The translations under genes were made by a program, and so were the position numbers. The notes under the pieces were generated by a model. The model had not been told where the DNA came from. It did no database searches and saw only the letters and a list, made by a program, of their open reading frames with translations. From Pinus tabuliformis (lineage: Eukaryota > Streptophyta > Pinopsida > Pinales > Pinaceae), in NCBI GenBank assembly GCA_031772625.1, contig CM062816.1, positions 627,990,992-628,054,991 on the forward strand: DNA of 64,000 bases, given 5' to 3'. Each line of letters opens with the position of its first letter. Within the stretch, counting starts at the first letter, position 1. Shown piece after piece: positions 11,969 through 23,570 of the stretch.

Positions 11969-12081
11969 TAATTTCTGAATTCAGGCTTCTATGATCCATA
12001 ATGAATTAAGAAAAGTCTTTCGGTAGAAATCACATAAGAGAAATTTCCCTTATGTGATTTCTATCGAAAGACTTTTCTTAA
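11969..12081. mobile_element. 113-bp hairpin MITE with 9-bp target duplication
   Basis: The LTRs of K and L lack this block. It is flanked on both sides by TGTAACTAG (11960-11968 and 12082-12090), a perfect 9-bp duplication. Its right part is a hairpin with 33-nt arms (12006-12038 and 12049-12081, one mismatch, 10-nt loop). A 9-bp duplication is typical of Mutator-like (MULE) elements, so this looks like a small non-autonomous MULE-type MITE. The hairpin does not reach the left end, which is unusual. Confidence 0.7.
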
Positions 12082-12390
12082 TGTAACTAGTGTCGGTCTT
12101 CATAATTGTATTTGTCAAAATAAATTTTATTGTTAAAGAAATTGACTTATTAAAGCATGGGTTTCATGCTTGGGTCAATGATTTTTAGGTCAAAGCCTCC
12201 ATTGAAGGCTTCTAGGTTTTGTCTTGAGTCAATAGAGTCATTGTCATTTTTATTAGACCCTTCTTGGGCTTTTGTATCATGTAAAAATAATTATTTTTGA
12301 GTCAAAAGAGTCATTTGTCACCTCCACACCAAGTCGGCCCTATCCTCATGAAGTTGGCCTGGATTAGGGTTATTCGACCCAACAAAAAGG

Positions 12391-12401
12391 CTATATATAA
12401 A
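12391..12401 (+). promoter_or_regulatory. TATA box in the A LTR
   Basis: CTATATATAAA sits about 0.44 kb into the LTR, where the U3 promoter of an LTR element is expected. The K LTR has a matching TTATATATA on the minus strand near 56345-56353. Confidence 0.55.
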
Positions 12402-12983
12402 GGCAACTCGACTCATTTGAAGCACACACTCAACAAGTTTGATCTACAAGAGAAAGAGGTAGAAAAAGAAGAGAAAAGTTGAGGAAAGAGAAGGAAGAAG
12501 TAGTATAAGTCAAGGATTGAGTTTTGGGGCACTCTCTCTCACATGTGTGAAGTTACTGGATTGTTTCTAGGGCTGAAATTTATGAATCTACTATAGGATC
12601 AAAACTTTGTAGCTGGGGGCTGAAATTATGGATTGAAGTTGCATTTGAGAAGCTAACACTTGGAGACTTTGGTAGGGATCATCTACTGGAAGGAAGGGTT
12701 GACTTAGTGACTGGAGGAGGTCTTTGTCTACGTCTAAAAGGTCTTGGATTGTCTCATCTTGATTTGAATCTACTAGTGGAAGAATTGGAGTGGGTTTTCC
12801 CCTTGGGGAGGATTTTCCCTAACTGAGTGCCTACATCTTGTGTCTCTTGTTCCTGTGGTCTTAATATACATATAGTTTGGTAATTGCTCGATGAAAGATA
12901 AACTAACAAAGAAGTAAAATAAGCCAACATAAATCATAAGTAAAAATCAAGAAAGCATAATCAAACCCTAATTCCTATAAGCA

Positions 12984-13620
12984 TTAATTTCTCAACGGGA
13001 GATTCTCGTCCCATGTTCATGGATACTTAGAGTTGTACATGCACAGTATGTGCATTATCATTCTATTGATGACCTTTATCTGGCCATCAGTATGGGGGTG
13101 GAAGGAAATTGACTTAGTAAGCTTGGTATCCAACAATGACTAGAGGCTCGACCAGAATGCGCTTAGGAACCTGTTATCCTGATCATATATGATGGTATGT
13201 GGGATCCCAAAATGTACCCACACCCATTTGAAGAAAATCTTGGTAGCAACCTCTGCCATGACACTTCTTTTGTAGGCAGCCAATATGGCCATCTTAGAAA
13301 ATATATCAACGACCACAAACACAGTCATTACGATGCTTGGTAGAAAGAAGGCTAGACATATAGTCCATGGAGATGGATTACCAAGGTCGATTAGGAGTAG
13401 GAAGAGGGTTGTACAGGCCTTGCTTCTTAATGGTTGGATTGGTGATGACACAAGCAATGCAGGATCTAATATATTTGTAAGCATCCATTCAGAGTTTCCA
13501 TTAAAAAAAAAATTACTTCTGCAATACTGCCACCATCTTCTCCATGACAAAGTACCCTGCTACGTGACTATAATGTGCCTCTTAAATCAACTTGGCACAC
13601 CCACTTGAAGGAACAAAAAG
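12984..13620 (-). pseudogene. Gypsy D integrase
   Basis: On the minus strand an entry segment (LFVPSS, near 13618) is followed by the zinc-binding and core regions: FVVVDIFSKMAILAAYKRS and WVHFGIPHTIIYDQDNRF (13360-13160), then SISFHPHTDGQI near 13110. These are Gypsy integrase motifs. This is the only integrase in the 14-kb structure. It stops at the LTR of A. Confidence 0.85.
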
Positions 13621-13621
13621 A

Positions 13622-14557
13622 TGTCCTTCTTCATCTTCCCATTGTCATTATTTGTTTGTGGCTTCAATGGGTTGTCCTAGGTTGTTCCACCTTGGCTCTT
13701 TCCTTTTTTTTGTGGTGTGTGGGTGCCCTTTCCCTACTTCAGATTCACAGAACCAAAGTCTCACATATTATGTTTAATTTTTTTCTCGATTCGGGTAGCA
13801 TATCAGTATGTTGCGCCAAGCGAGGATATGTCCAGGAACTCCATCTCCATCTAGATGTATTTGTGTAGACAACCATGATACTTGAGCACCAGATGACACT
13901 TAGAGTCCTTGATACCCAACTTTGTGTGCAAAGTATAAAAGATATTCATGAACTATGGCACATCTTAGCCCCTTTCTTGTCGTAGTGTGGTCCATCTTAT
14001 ATATTTGTCTTTGTAGCTTTTGACACGATAATATTGTTGCTTAACGACATCCTTAAAAGAGTTCCAAGAGGGTGTAATTGAAAACAATGCAAACTCCTTT
14101 GTGGTCCTTTTATCATAGTAATTTTTTGACCAGTCCTTGACGTGTTAGCAACTTTAAGCCATGCAAAATTAATCTTCTCTTTATCAGAAAAATCATGGGC
14201 CAAAAAATAGCCTTCCAACAGACTTAACCATTTATCTACAACATTTGCATCTATATGGTCTTCAAATTTAAGAATATAAAAGTTAAATTGTACCTTAAAG
14301 GGGGTGACACCTTCGAAGTGGTTGTTTGATGAAGATGTGTCGCCTATTGGTAACCGCTAAAGGATCTGGGAAAAGTTAAGTTCATTTTGTTCCTCTATCG
14401 CTCGAGAGCTTCTTCGAGCAACAATTTGATAGGATTTATTTCTCCCTCGTCTTTCTTTTATTATTCCATGCGAGGCCATCGGGATTGGCAAGGAAAGTCT
14501 TGCAAGGATTCAAACAATTTGAGTCCCAACTCCTTATATCCCCATCTCGTTGGGGAC
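13622..14557 (-). pseudogene. Gypsy D partial third gag copy
   Basis: This matches the gag of units 1 and 2 base by base over most of its length: gag entry near 14500, LLEGYFLAHDFSDKEKINFAWLK near 14215-14150, and the zinc-region part near 13700. It lies between RNase H of unit 2 and the integrase, a place where normal Gypsy elements have no gag. The left junction is near 13600-13622. Confidence 0.8.
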
Positions 14558-16432
14558 AACAATTCATCTTGGAGGTGGAAGTATAGAACTTTCCTCCCTT
14601 CCATCGACATCTTATATATGGTGGTGAATCCTAGATAAAAAAAAATTATAGTTTCATCCATCCAAGAATCTTGTGCCCACAAGAGTTGATAACAATGGCC
14701 AATGCCACAACCGAAGGCTAACTGAGACAATCTGCAATGTGATTAGTGCTACCCTTCTTGTATTTAATGTTAAAATGGAATTGTTGCAGATATGTGGACC
14801 ATTTTTTATGGAAATCATTCTGTAATTTTCCCTGTGTCTGCATAAACTAAAGAGGTCGATGACCTGTGTGGATGATCCTATCCATCCCCATAATGTAATG
14901 TTTCCACTACCGATAGGCCTAAACGATGGAACACATCTCATTATCATAAGTGGGGTATCTTCGGATAATATTAGAGATTTTCTCACTGTGATAGGCCATT
15001 AGATGTCGTTGATGAGTGAGGATTACACTAATAACATAGTCAGAGGCATTTGTCTCAATCTCAAATCGTTGTTGTAGGTATAGCAATGTGAGGACTGGTG
15101 CAGAGCAAAGGCAGTGTTTCAACTAAACAAATGCTTTCTATTATGACCCAGACCATTTTTTTTTTTGCTTTTACTCCACCCTTGGTAACTTGACTTGGGC
15201 CAAGTAATATGAGAGAATCCTAACATGAATATGTGGTAGAAACCAATAAGGCCTAAGAAGCTGCGAAGCTCTGTGAGACTTGTTGGGTTTGACCAATCCC
15301 GAATGACTTGGATCTTAGCTGGATCCTCATTCAAACTTGGCTCATCAATAATGTAACCTATATAGTGGACCTTGTCCATGCTAAAGGAGCAATTTTTCAA
15401 GTTTGCACGTATGTTTGTGTTGCAGAGTATTAAGGACCTGCCAAATATGTTGCGAGTGCTCTTCCCAACTCTTGTTGGAGATGTGAATATCATCGAGATA
15501 TACAATTATGAATGAGTTGGTGAAATGCCGCAATATGTCATCCATCAACCTCATGAAAATTGCAAGGGCATTTGTCAAAACCAAAGGGCGTGACAAACCA
15601 CTCGAAAAGACCTTCCTTGGACTTGAAAGTAGCCTTCCACAGATCTGTGCGTTATGTTGGAACTTGGTGATAGCCAAACTTACAAATAAATATTGCTGAA
15701 GTACTTGGACCCCTTGAGCTGATCAAGAAGGTTGTTAATCAGTGGAATCGAGACTTGTTTATAATTGTGATTTTGTTTAGGTCTTGATAATCAATATAAA
15801 GTCTCGAGGTCCCATCCTTCATTTGAATGAGTATAATTGGGCTCCCATAGGGTGAGGAACTTCGTTAGATGTGCCCTTTTTGTAGTATCTCATGGATCTG
15901 TCGCTTGATTTTCTTGATTTACAGAAGAGAGTGAGAGTAGATTGGCCCATTGGGTAGAGGTGCACCAGGAGTCAGATCGATGGGATGCTTGACCTAACAG
16001 TGCAAAATAACCCCTATGGGTGAGGATAAGATGTCTTTATAATATTCCACAACCTTATCTATTTTCTTTTGCCCCGCTGAGGATCCCTATGTGGAGGCCA
16101 TAGATGTGGCTGTGATCTTCCCCTTACTTTGAGATTAAATCAGGAGGAAAACAAATTTCCTAGTATGGGAGATGATCTTGCTACATTGCTTAGCAGAGAT
16201 AAAAGAAATGGCAGTAGGCAAGGATACCTCTGGTATCCTATACAATTTTTTGCCCAAGGTAATAATAACAAGATGAGGTTTGGATGCTTTCACAAGTATA
16301 GTCGACCTAAAAAAACATCACAAACTTAAAGGGGAGCAACACCACACAATACCTTTTCCATGAAAGCCTTAATGTTGTAGGGTAGGTGACATTGTTTTTG
16401 GTCTCAGAGATCTCACCCTTGATGGCGCCACG
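14558..16432 (-). pseudogene. Gypsy D unit 2: reverse transcriptase and RNase H
   Basis: RT motifs run from about 15960 to 15120 (IVYLDDIHIS near 15510, then FSMDKVHYIGYIIDE, SLTELRSFLGLIGFYH), followed by RNase H (QRFEIETNASDYVI near 15070; HSEKISNIIRRYPTYDNE near 14985-14930). The right edge, 16432, is where Copia C inserted. Its continuation is at 22275. Broken copy. Confidence 0.88.
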
Positions 16433-17317
16433 TGGTTGAGAAATGGCAACAATAAATTCAAGTTTAATTTGTCCTTGAATTAAACTAAGAATTAAAATCA
16501 AATTCTATTCTCATAAAAACTTGTAAATAGTTAATTAAGTTTAATTAACTTAATTAGCTTAGGAATTTCGAGCTGGAAGTATTTCTGTAGTCATATATAT
16601 GTTCTCCCTAAGTTTTAGGGGTCCAATATGAGTTTAAAATGAGTTGGAAATTAGATCACTCATTTTATCGAGTTAAGTTCAGTTAAATTAGTTCTAAATT
16701 GTTTTTGGAACTAACAGAGGACGAATAGTCAGTTGGTGCACTAATGCATCCACTAGTGCTACTCCAGTTAACTAAAGATTCCCTCATGAGAAACTCATGC
16801 ATGTTCGTTCACAGAAAGACCCAGTTGAGACTAGAGTGTAGGGACAATGTACTATGGGTGGTACTATTTATTGGAGTGTAAATATCATGCATGCATCAGA
16901 GATTGATCCTATGTTTGGATTGCACGGTTTTGGAAGCATGAATTCTCTTTAAATACAGGCTATTCATCATAGGAATTACGCAAGAGATTAAGAGCTTGGA
17001 GAGCTGCAAAATTGGCTAAGTGTTGGCCAAGGGCTAGGTTGTGAGCTGAGAGAGTTGAGCATACTTGTGCAGAATTGTTATAGTGAGAACAAACTTTGTA
17101 TCTTCATCATATTTCCGATATATGCAATAAAGATAGCGGGGTTTTGAGCAATGAATTTCCCCAGATACATCTTGTGTTATGTTCCATTGATTAATCTTCT
17201 TCTTGTTCATATTGGCTTCATCGATCTATTGGCTTCCTCTGGTTGAAAGTAGAAGTATATTCTTGTCATGTGCTTTAGTACATTGCATGAGCTTGTGAAT
17301 CTATAGGATTTTCTACA
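16433..17317 (+). repeat. 5' LTR of Copia C
   Basis: It starts TGGTTGAGAAATGG and ends TTTTCTACA, directly followed by the primer-binding site TGGTATTGGAGTTG (17318-17331). A TATA-like TTTAAATAC lies near 16949. A self-complementary AT-rich block (TTAATTAAG...CTTAATTA) near 16530-16556 is identical in the other LTR. Confidence 0.9.
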
Positions 17318-17393
17318 TGGTATTGGAGTTGAGAACAATGTATTAGAGGAGATTTCTAAGTTTTGAGTTTTGGGTTACAGGTGAAATTCAAAT

Positions 17394-18280
17394 TTGCAAT
17401 ACATACTTCAGGATCGACATATGGCATTCTATGGTTTGCGACTCAAGTATGCCTTGGAAGGCAGCTCGAATTTTATATCCTGGAGGGACATAATGGAGGT
17501 TGTGCTAGAGGATAATGGCTTGAAGGAATTCGTTGATCAAGAAATTCCTAAGCCAACAACATCGGATGCACATAATTTGGCTGAATGGAAGAAGTGTGTG
17601 GTGAAGGCGAGGTGGATAATCCTTAAGGGAGTTCAAGCCCACATTGTCTCGATTCTCCATGGAAAGGAAACTTCGTATGCTACATGGAAAGAATTGACAA
17701 CCTTGTTTAATAACAACAGTGACCAAAGGAAATTGGTACTGAAGGACAAAGTATGAAAAATAAAAAATGGATAAAGGTGAGACAATTCCAATATACTTGA
17801 CCAAGTTCACTTAGTGTCGTGATGAACTTGGAAGTGTTGGAATCACGGTTGGCGATGATGATATGGTGAGTCTTTCTCTTCTAGGACTCCCAAAGAGTTG
17901 GCATAGTTATCAGGACTCTGTAAATGGTTGAGAGAAGCTACCATATTGGGAACAACTGTGGTCAGATTTGATGCAGGAGGAGATCAGGAGGAACACCAAG
18001 GATGGCTCTTTATCAAAGATTGATGATGAAGAGAATTGTGCCTTATCGATTAAGGCGACGAAGGGGAAAGGGAAAGACTCCCATTCCAAATTGAATTCTT
18101 ATCATGGAGGTAAGAAGAAAGACATGACGAAAGCTAAGTGCTTTCATTGTCATGAGCTAGGCCATTTCACTACAAATTGTCCAAGAAAAAGTCCTCAAGA
18201 GGAGAGGTGGGTGAGGCTTTGGCCTCTCAATTCGAATTGGACTTTCCCCTCATTTCATGCATGGTGTCATAAATGATGGG
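17394..18280 (+). pseudogene. Copia C gag
   Basis: The N-terminal part (17394-17756) shows NFISWRDIMEVVLEDNGL, the usual Copia gag opening. A CCHC zinc knuckle, CFHCHELGHFTTNC, lies at 18139-18180. Gag packages the element RNA. Broken. Confidence 0.88.
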
Positions 18281-19560
18281 AAGTGTATGGCATTTAAACA
18301 GTGGAGCTTCATTTGACATGACTAGAGACAAATAGTTATTCAGTGACTTGGAGGAGAAAGATCTCCAGATGCATATCAAGATGGGTGACGATGGGAAGTA
18401 TAGTTTTACTGGATTAGGCACGATTACTTTTCAGAAGGAGCATGGGACTCCACTCACCTTGAATAATGTTATGTATGTGCTCGGGCTGAAGAAGAGCTTG
18501 GCATTTATTGCCATGCCTGAGGATAGAGGCTATGATGTGATCTTCTCGAAAGGAAAGGCGTTCCTTCGACACATAGCCACGGGTCAGGTAAAGAAGTTAG
18601 AGATTCAAGTGAAGAATCTCTATAAGATGGAGGTAGAGCAGTGTGCTTCTTTGAGCACAAAAGTAGAAAGGGTGTAGAGCCGAGACATTGGCAAGTTGTG
18701 GCATAGGCGATTAGACCACTTGAATCATGGGGCTTTGAAGATATTGCAGCAAATCTCCACGGTCTTCCCAAAGGTACGCTTGAGAAAGTTGATGCATGCA
18801 AGGGGTGTACTTTGGGAAGATACACCAAGTCTTCCTTTCACAAAGAAGACAGTTGAGCAGAGGCTATTCTAGAGCGAGTCCATTCAAATGTGTGTGGACC
18901 ATTCTTGACATCATCCACGGCCAAACACAGGTATTATGTTATATTTGTTGATGACTATTCTCGTAAATGTTGGATATTTTTCATGCAGAAAAAAGGATCA
19001 AACTTTCACAAAGTTTTGTGAGTTTAAAGCATTAGTGGAGAAAGAGTCAGGAAAGAAGGTTAAATCTCTACGAAGTGATAATGGTGGTGAGTATGTCTCA
19101 GACGAGTTTAAGAACTTCCAAGCAACGGAAGGGATTAAACGAGAGTTGACGACATCCATAACCCTCAGCAGATTGGGGTGGCCGAGAGGAAGAACATAAG
19201 ACATAGTAGCACAGTAAAGGCAATGTTGCATGGTTAGGGCCTACCACTACACTTGTGGGCTAAGGCATGCAACACAATGGTTTATGCTTAGAACTGTAGC
19301 CCACATCAGATGCTTGAGATGAAGACACCAGAGAAGGCTTATTCCGGTAAGAGGCCAGATGTTGGTCGCTTCAGGATTTTTAGATCATCGGTATATTGCC
19401 ATGTGACCAAAGATGCACGGAAGAAGCTTGAGTCAATATCAGAGTTGGGGATATTTGTGGGGTACACTGATACACCTCATAACTATTGAGTCTACTTGCA
19501 GACCAGCAGGATGATAGTGGTTCGTAGGGATGTCAGATTCGATGAGGAGAAGGCCATGTG
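18280..19560 (+). pseudogene. Copia C protease and integrase
   Basis: The protease site region (LNSGASFDMTRD) is near 18297. The zinc-binding pre-integrase region (GKLWHRRLDHLNHGALK, then CKGCTLGRYTKSSF) is near 18690-18840. The integrase core follows (FVDDYSRKCWIFFMQ near 18945, SLRSDNGGEYVSDEF near 19065), then the integrase end with a GYTDTPHNY-type motif near 19460. Several breaks are present. Confidence 0.87.
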
Positions 19561-19799
19561 AGATTCCTTGAGAGGGAGCTTGAGCTACATGCGATGTAGA
19601 GCTTTTAGCTTGTAAGGTTGAGGAGCCTAAGATTGATGTGGAGCAGCCACATGTAGAGGATCCGAGAGTGGAGACATCCACTCAAGCAGAGTCTTCCAGA
19701 GAAGGAAGAAAGCAAATCAGAGAGGCTGACAAATTGTTGGATTTTTCATGTGTGAATGTGGGAGCACCCACTTCTTAGAACAGGCATAGGAGGTCACCT

Positions 19800-20910
19800 G
19801 AGAGGTACACTGAATACATGGATCTTATGGTCGAATGTGTTGTGATAGAGCCATCTTCCTTTAAGGAAGCAGTGCAGCAGCCGGTTTGGGTTGATGCCAT
19901 GGTGGAGGAGTATGACTCCATACTTCGTAACAGTGTTTGGGGACGTCGTCCCGAGACCAGAGGACAAGTCGGTGGTGAGCTCTCGTTGGCTTTACACGGT
20001 AAATCAAGTTGCAAATGGTAGTGTGGAGAAGCATAAGGCTAGATTTGTGGCCCGTGGATTTTCACAGGTAGAGGGGATAGACTATGATGAGACCTTTGCT
20101 ACTATTGCAAGGTACTTGTCAATTAGACCTATATTGACACTATCAAAACAAATGGTTTGGAAGATACATCAGATGGATGTAAAGACAACCTTCCTTAATG
20201 GCATGATTGAGGAAGCGGTGTACATAGAGCAACCTGAAGGTTTTGAGACCTTTGATCGTGAGTCGCATGTGTGCTGGCTCAAGAGAGCGTTGTATGAGTT
20301 GAAGCAAGCACCCGGTGCTTGGTGCACCATGATAGATAGCTACTTCACTGGGTCAAGCTTCATGAAGAGTGAAGCGGATGCAAACTTGTACCACATAGTG
20401 GTGGAAGGTAAGTTGTTGATTATTGTACTTTATGTTGATGATCTCATACTGATAGGTGATGATCAACTAATCAAATCTTGCAAGGAGGACCTTGCAAGAG
20501 AGTTTGAGATGAAGGACATGGGGCTCATGCATTACTTTCTTGGCATGGAGGTATGGCAAGGAGATGGGGAGTTGTTTGTGTCTCAGGGCAAGTATGCGAA
20601 CGAGATACTCAAGAGATTTCGCATGGAGAGATGCACACCCATGGAGACTCCTCTAACAGGTAATTGGAGGAAGGAGGATGCTACTTCAGGGGAAGTAGTG
20701 GAAGCTACTATTTACAAGAAGCTTGTGGGTTCACTCATGTACTTGGTGAACACACGACGGAATATGTGTTATCCATTTAACCAACTTAGTCAAGCAATGG
20801 TTAGGCCTACCAAGTTGTATTGGAAGGCAACAAAGCATGTGTCAAGATACCTCAGGGGCACTTCTCAGTATGGATTATGGTACAAACGGATAGCGGTAGT
20901 GAAGCTTTAA
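19800..20910 (+). pseudogene. Copia C reverse transcriptase
   Basis: An open stretch, 19891-20910, carries SVEKHKARFVARGFSQVEG, IHQMDVKTTFLNG, LKQAPGAWC, VLYVDDLILIGDD and LVGSLMYLVNTRR. The pattern groups with A and J. Confidence 0.9.
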
Positions 20911-21389
20911 GGCTTCATCGATGCAGATTGGGCAGGGAGTCCATCGACAGGAATAACACATTAGGAGGGCTCTTCAATATTGGGTCAGCAGTAGTTTCTT
21001 GGTACAACAGGAAACATAGATCAGTTGCACTCGGTTCGATAGAGGCAGAGTACATGGCTGTGAGTTAGGTAGCATGTGAGGCCATCTAGATGAGGAAGAT
21101 CCTGGTTGGTTTGTTTGGTCAGTAAATGGATCCAACTGTGATTTGCTGCGATAATCAGAGTTGTATCAAACTCTCTGAAAATCCAGTTTTTCATGATCGG
21201 TCAAAGCATATTGATGTCCGATATCATCATCTCAAAGATTGTGTATTGAGGCTGATTATGTTGTTAGAGTACATTCCCACAGAGGAGCAAGATGTTGACA
21301 TTTTGACAAAGGCATTGTCAAGATGTAAATTCGAGTTTCACAGAGACAGGATCGAGGTAGCTGATAATCCCTTTCTTGTTGAGAGGGAG
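20911..21389 (+). pseudogene. Copia C RNase H and polypurine tract
   Basis: The segment has SWYNRKHRSVALGSIEAEYM near 21000 and VICCDNQSCIKLSENPVFHD near 21136-21195, the Copia RNase H motifs. The tract GAGAGGGAG (21381-21389) sits directly before the 3' LTR. Confidence 0.88.
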
Positions 21390-22274
21390 TGTTGAGAAAT
21401 GGCAACAAGAAATTCCAGTTTAATTTGTCCTTGAATTAAACTGAGAATTAAAATCGAATTCTATTCTCATAGCAACTTGTAAATAGTTAATTAAGTTTAA
21501 TTAACTTAATTAGCTTAGGAATTTCGAGTTGGAAGTCTTTCTATAGTCATGTATATGTTCTCCCTAAGTTTTAGGGGTCCAGTATGAGTTTAAATTGAGT
21601 TGGAAATTAGATCACTCAGTTTACTGAGTTAAGTTTAGTTAAATTAGTTCTAAATTGTTTTTGGAACTAATAAAGGACTAACAATCAGTTGGTGCACTAA
21701 TGCATCCACTAGTGCTACTCCAGTTAACTGAAGATTCCCTCATGAGAAACTCATGCATGTCAGTTCAGAGAAAGACCCAGTTGAGACTAGAGTGCAGGGA
21801 CAATGTACTATCAGTGCTATTATTTACTGGAGTTTAAATATCATGCATGCATCAAAGATTGATCCTATGTTTGGATTTCGTAGTTTTGGAAGCATGAATT
21901 CCCTTTAAATACGGGCTATTCATCCTAGGAATTACGCAAGAGATTAGGAGCTTGGAGAGCTGTAGAATTGGCTAAGTGTTGGCCAAGAGCTAGCTTGTGA
22001 GTTGAGAGAGTTGAGCATACTTGTGTGGAATTGTTCTAGTGAGAACAAGCTTTGTATCTTCACTCATATTTATGATGTATGCAATAAAGATAACGGGATT
22101 TTGAGTAGTGACTTTCCCTAGATACATCTTGTGTTATGTGCCATTGATTTATCTTCTTCTTGTTCATATTGTTTTCATTGATCTATTGGCTTCCGTTGGT
22201 TGAAATCAGAAGTATATTCTTATCCTGTGCTTTAGTAGATTGCACGAGCTTGTGAATCTATAAGATTTTCTACA
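21390..22274 (+). repeat. 3' LTR of Copia C
   Basis: It starts TGTTGAGAAATGG after the polypurine tract and ends TTTTCTACA. Its length of 885 bp equals that of the 5' LTR. Gypsy D sequence resumes at once on the right. Confidence 0.92.
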
Positions 22275-23570
22275 ACTCGATGGTGTATGGTTGTCAGTGT
22301 GGTGTTGTTAGCAGGTCCAACCACTTAACGACCTCTTTTGGGATGAGGTTCTTTTGACTCCCACTATTAGTAATGAAATGCAACAAAGTCCCCTTTTCCC
22401 ACGATTGTGAGTGGAATAGACACTCACCTTCATCTCAATCTTCAAGCTCCTTATGTTGGACTTTGGTGGTAGCAACGATGGCACTTGGTTCTGCATCAAT
22501 GGTATGTTCCCGTTGTTGGGGTCTAGTCCAAAGTTGGAACCTACATTTGACTTTGAAGCTTTCATCTCGGCCCTAGTGACTACTTTGCATGACACTCATT
22601 TGTGTTATGAGTGGGGCTCTTATGAAACCCACACCACTTTCTCATGTCCTTCTTTGTCTTCCCATTTCTATTATTTGTTTGTGGCTTTGATGAGTTGTTC
22701 CACCTTAACTCTTTCCTTTGTTCTGTGGTGTGGGGGTGCACTTGTCGTGCTTCAAATTCACAGAACCAAAGTCTCACTTATTATGTTTAAATTTTTGCTT
22801 GATTCAAGTAGCATATCAGTATGCCATGCGAAGCAAGGATATGTATATGAACTCCATCTTCATATGGATGTGTTTGTGTAGATAACCACGATAGTTGAGC
22901 ACCAAATGACGCTTAGAGTCCTTGATACCCAACTTTGTCTGCAAAGTATAAAATATATTCATGAACTATGACACATCTTGGTCCCTTTCCTGCTGTAGTG
23001 CGATCAATCTTATATATTTGTCTTCGTAGCTTCTGACATGGTAATATTGTTGCTTAACAAAATCCTTAAAAGAGTTCCAAGAGGGTGTAACTGAAAACAT
23101 TGTCGACTCCTCCATGGTCCTTTTATCATAGTAATTTTTTTACCAGTGCTTGACGTGGTAGTGGCTTTAAGCCATGCAAAAGTAATCTTCTCTTTATCAG
23201 AAAAATCATGGCCCAAAAAATACCCTTCCAACGAGCTTAACCATTTATATACAACATATGCATCTATATGGCTTTCAAATATAATAATATAAAAGTTAAC
23301 TTGTACCTTAAAGGGTGTGACACCTTCGAAGCGGTTGATGGATGAAGATGTGCCACCTATTGGTAACCGTCGAAGGATTTGGGAAAAGTTATCCATCATT
23401 TCATTCCTTTGTCACTCGAGAGCTTCTTCGAGCAACAATTTGATAGGATTTCTTTCTCCCTTGTATTTATTTTCTTCTTCCATGGAAGGCCATCGGGGTC
23501 GGTGAGGAAATTCTTGCAAGGGTTCAAACAGTTTGAGTCTTAACTCCTTATATCATGATCTCGTTGGGGA
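22275..23570 (-). pseudogene. Gypsy D unit 2: gag and protease region
   Basis: The gag reads from about 23500 leftwards (FSQILRRLPIG near 23385, then FEGVTPFKVQVNFYI and LEGYFLGHDFSDKEKITFAW). It ends in a zinc-type motif, WCGFHKSPTHNTNEC (CX2HX4HX4C), near 22640-22596. The protease region follows to 22275, where Copia C interrupts. The right edge at about 23570 is the tandem junction with unit 1. Confidence 0.85.

Larger units (their letters stand above)
6595..12983 (+). mobile_element. Copia element A, 5' truncated in this window
   Basis: The parts in order are protease, integrase (split by a 1.8-kb insertion), RT, RNase H, a 0.4-kb 3' non-coding region, polypurine tract and 3' LTR. The 5' part lies beyond element B, which is inserted into A at 6594. 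On the right A abuts Gypsy D integrase sequence at about 12984, so A itself seems to have inserted into D. It is broken, with roughly ten or more interruptions, and is an old copy. Its LTR family recurs three more times in the window (solo LTR at 32699, K and L). Confidence 0.85.
11950..12983 (+). repeat. 3' LTR of Copia A
   Basis: It starts TGTTGAAGAATG directly after the polypurine tract and ends near TATAAGCA. It aligns over its length with the K LTR (55633-56700, opposite strand) and with the L LTR (59730 onward). Without the 113-bp MITE and one copy of its 9-bp duplication it is about 0.91 kb. A TATA box (CTATATATAAA) lies at 12391-12401. Confidence 0.8.
16433..22274 (+). mobile_element. 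Copia element C, both LTRs present
   Basis: The 5' LTR (885 bp), primer site, gag, protease, integrase, RT, RNase H, polypurine tract and 3' LTR (885 bp) appear in that order. The flanks (GATGGCGCCACG on the left, CGATGGTGTATGG on the right) are adjacent in the uninterrupted D unit 1 near 25430-25455, which gives the empty site. LTRs differ by about 8% by eye over the first 560 bp, so it is not recent. It is broken, with around ten interruptions. Confidence 0.92.

Noticed and set aside
22453-22881. Plus-strand reading frames over D gag (also 25540-25998 and 13575-13868)
   Set aside because: They recur in all D units only because the gag repeats. The minus strand carries the gag and zinc motif.
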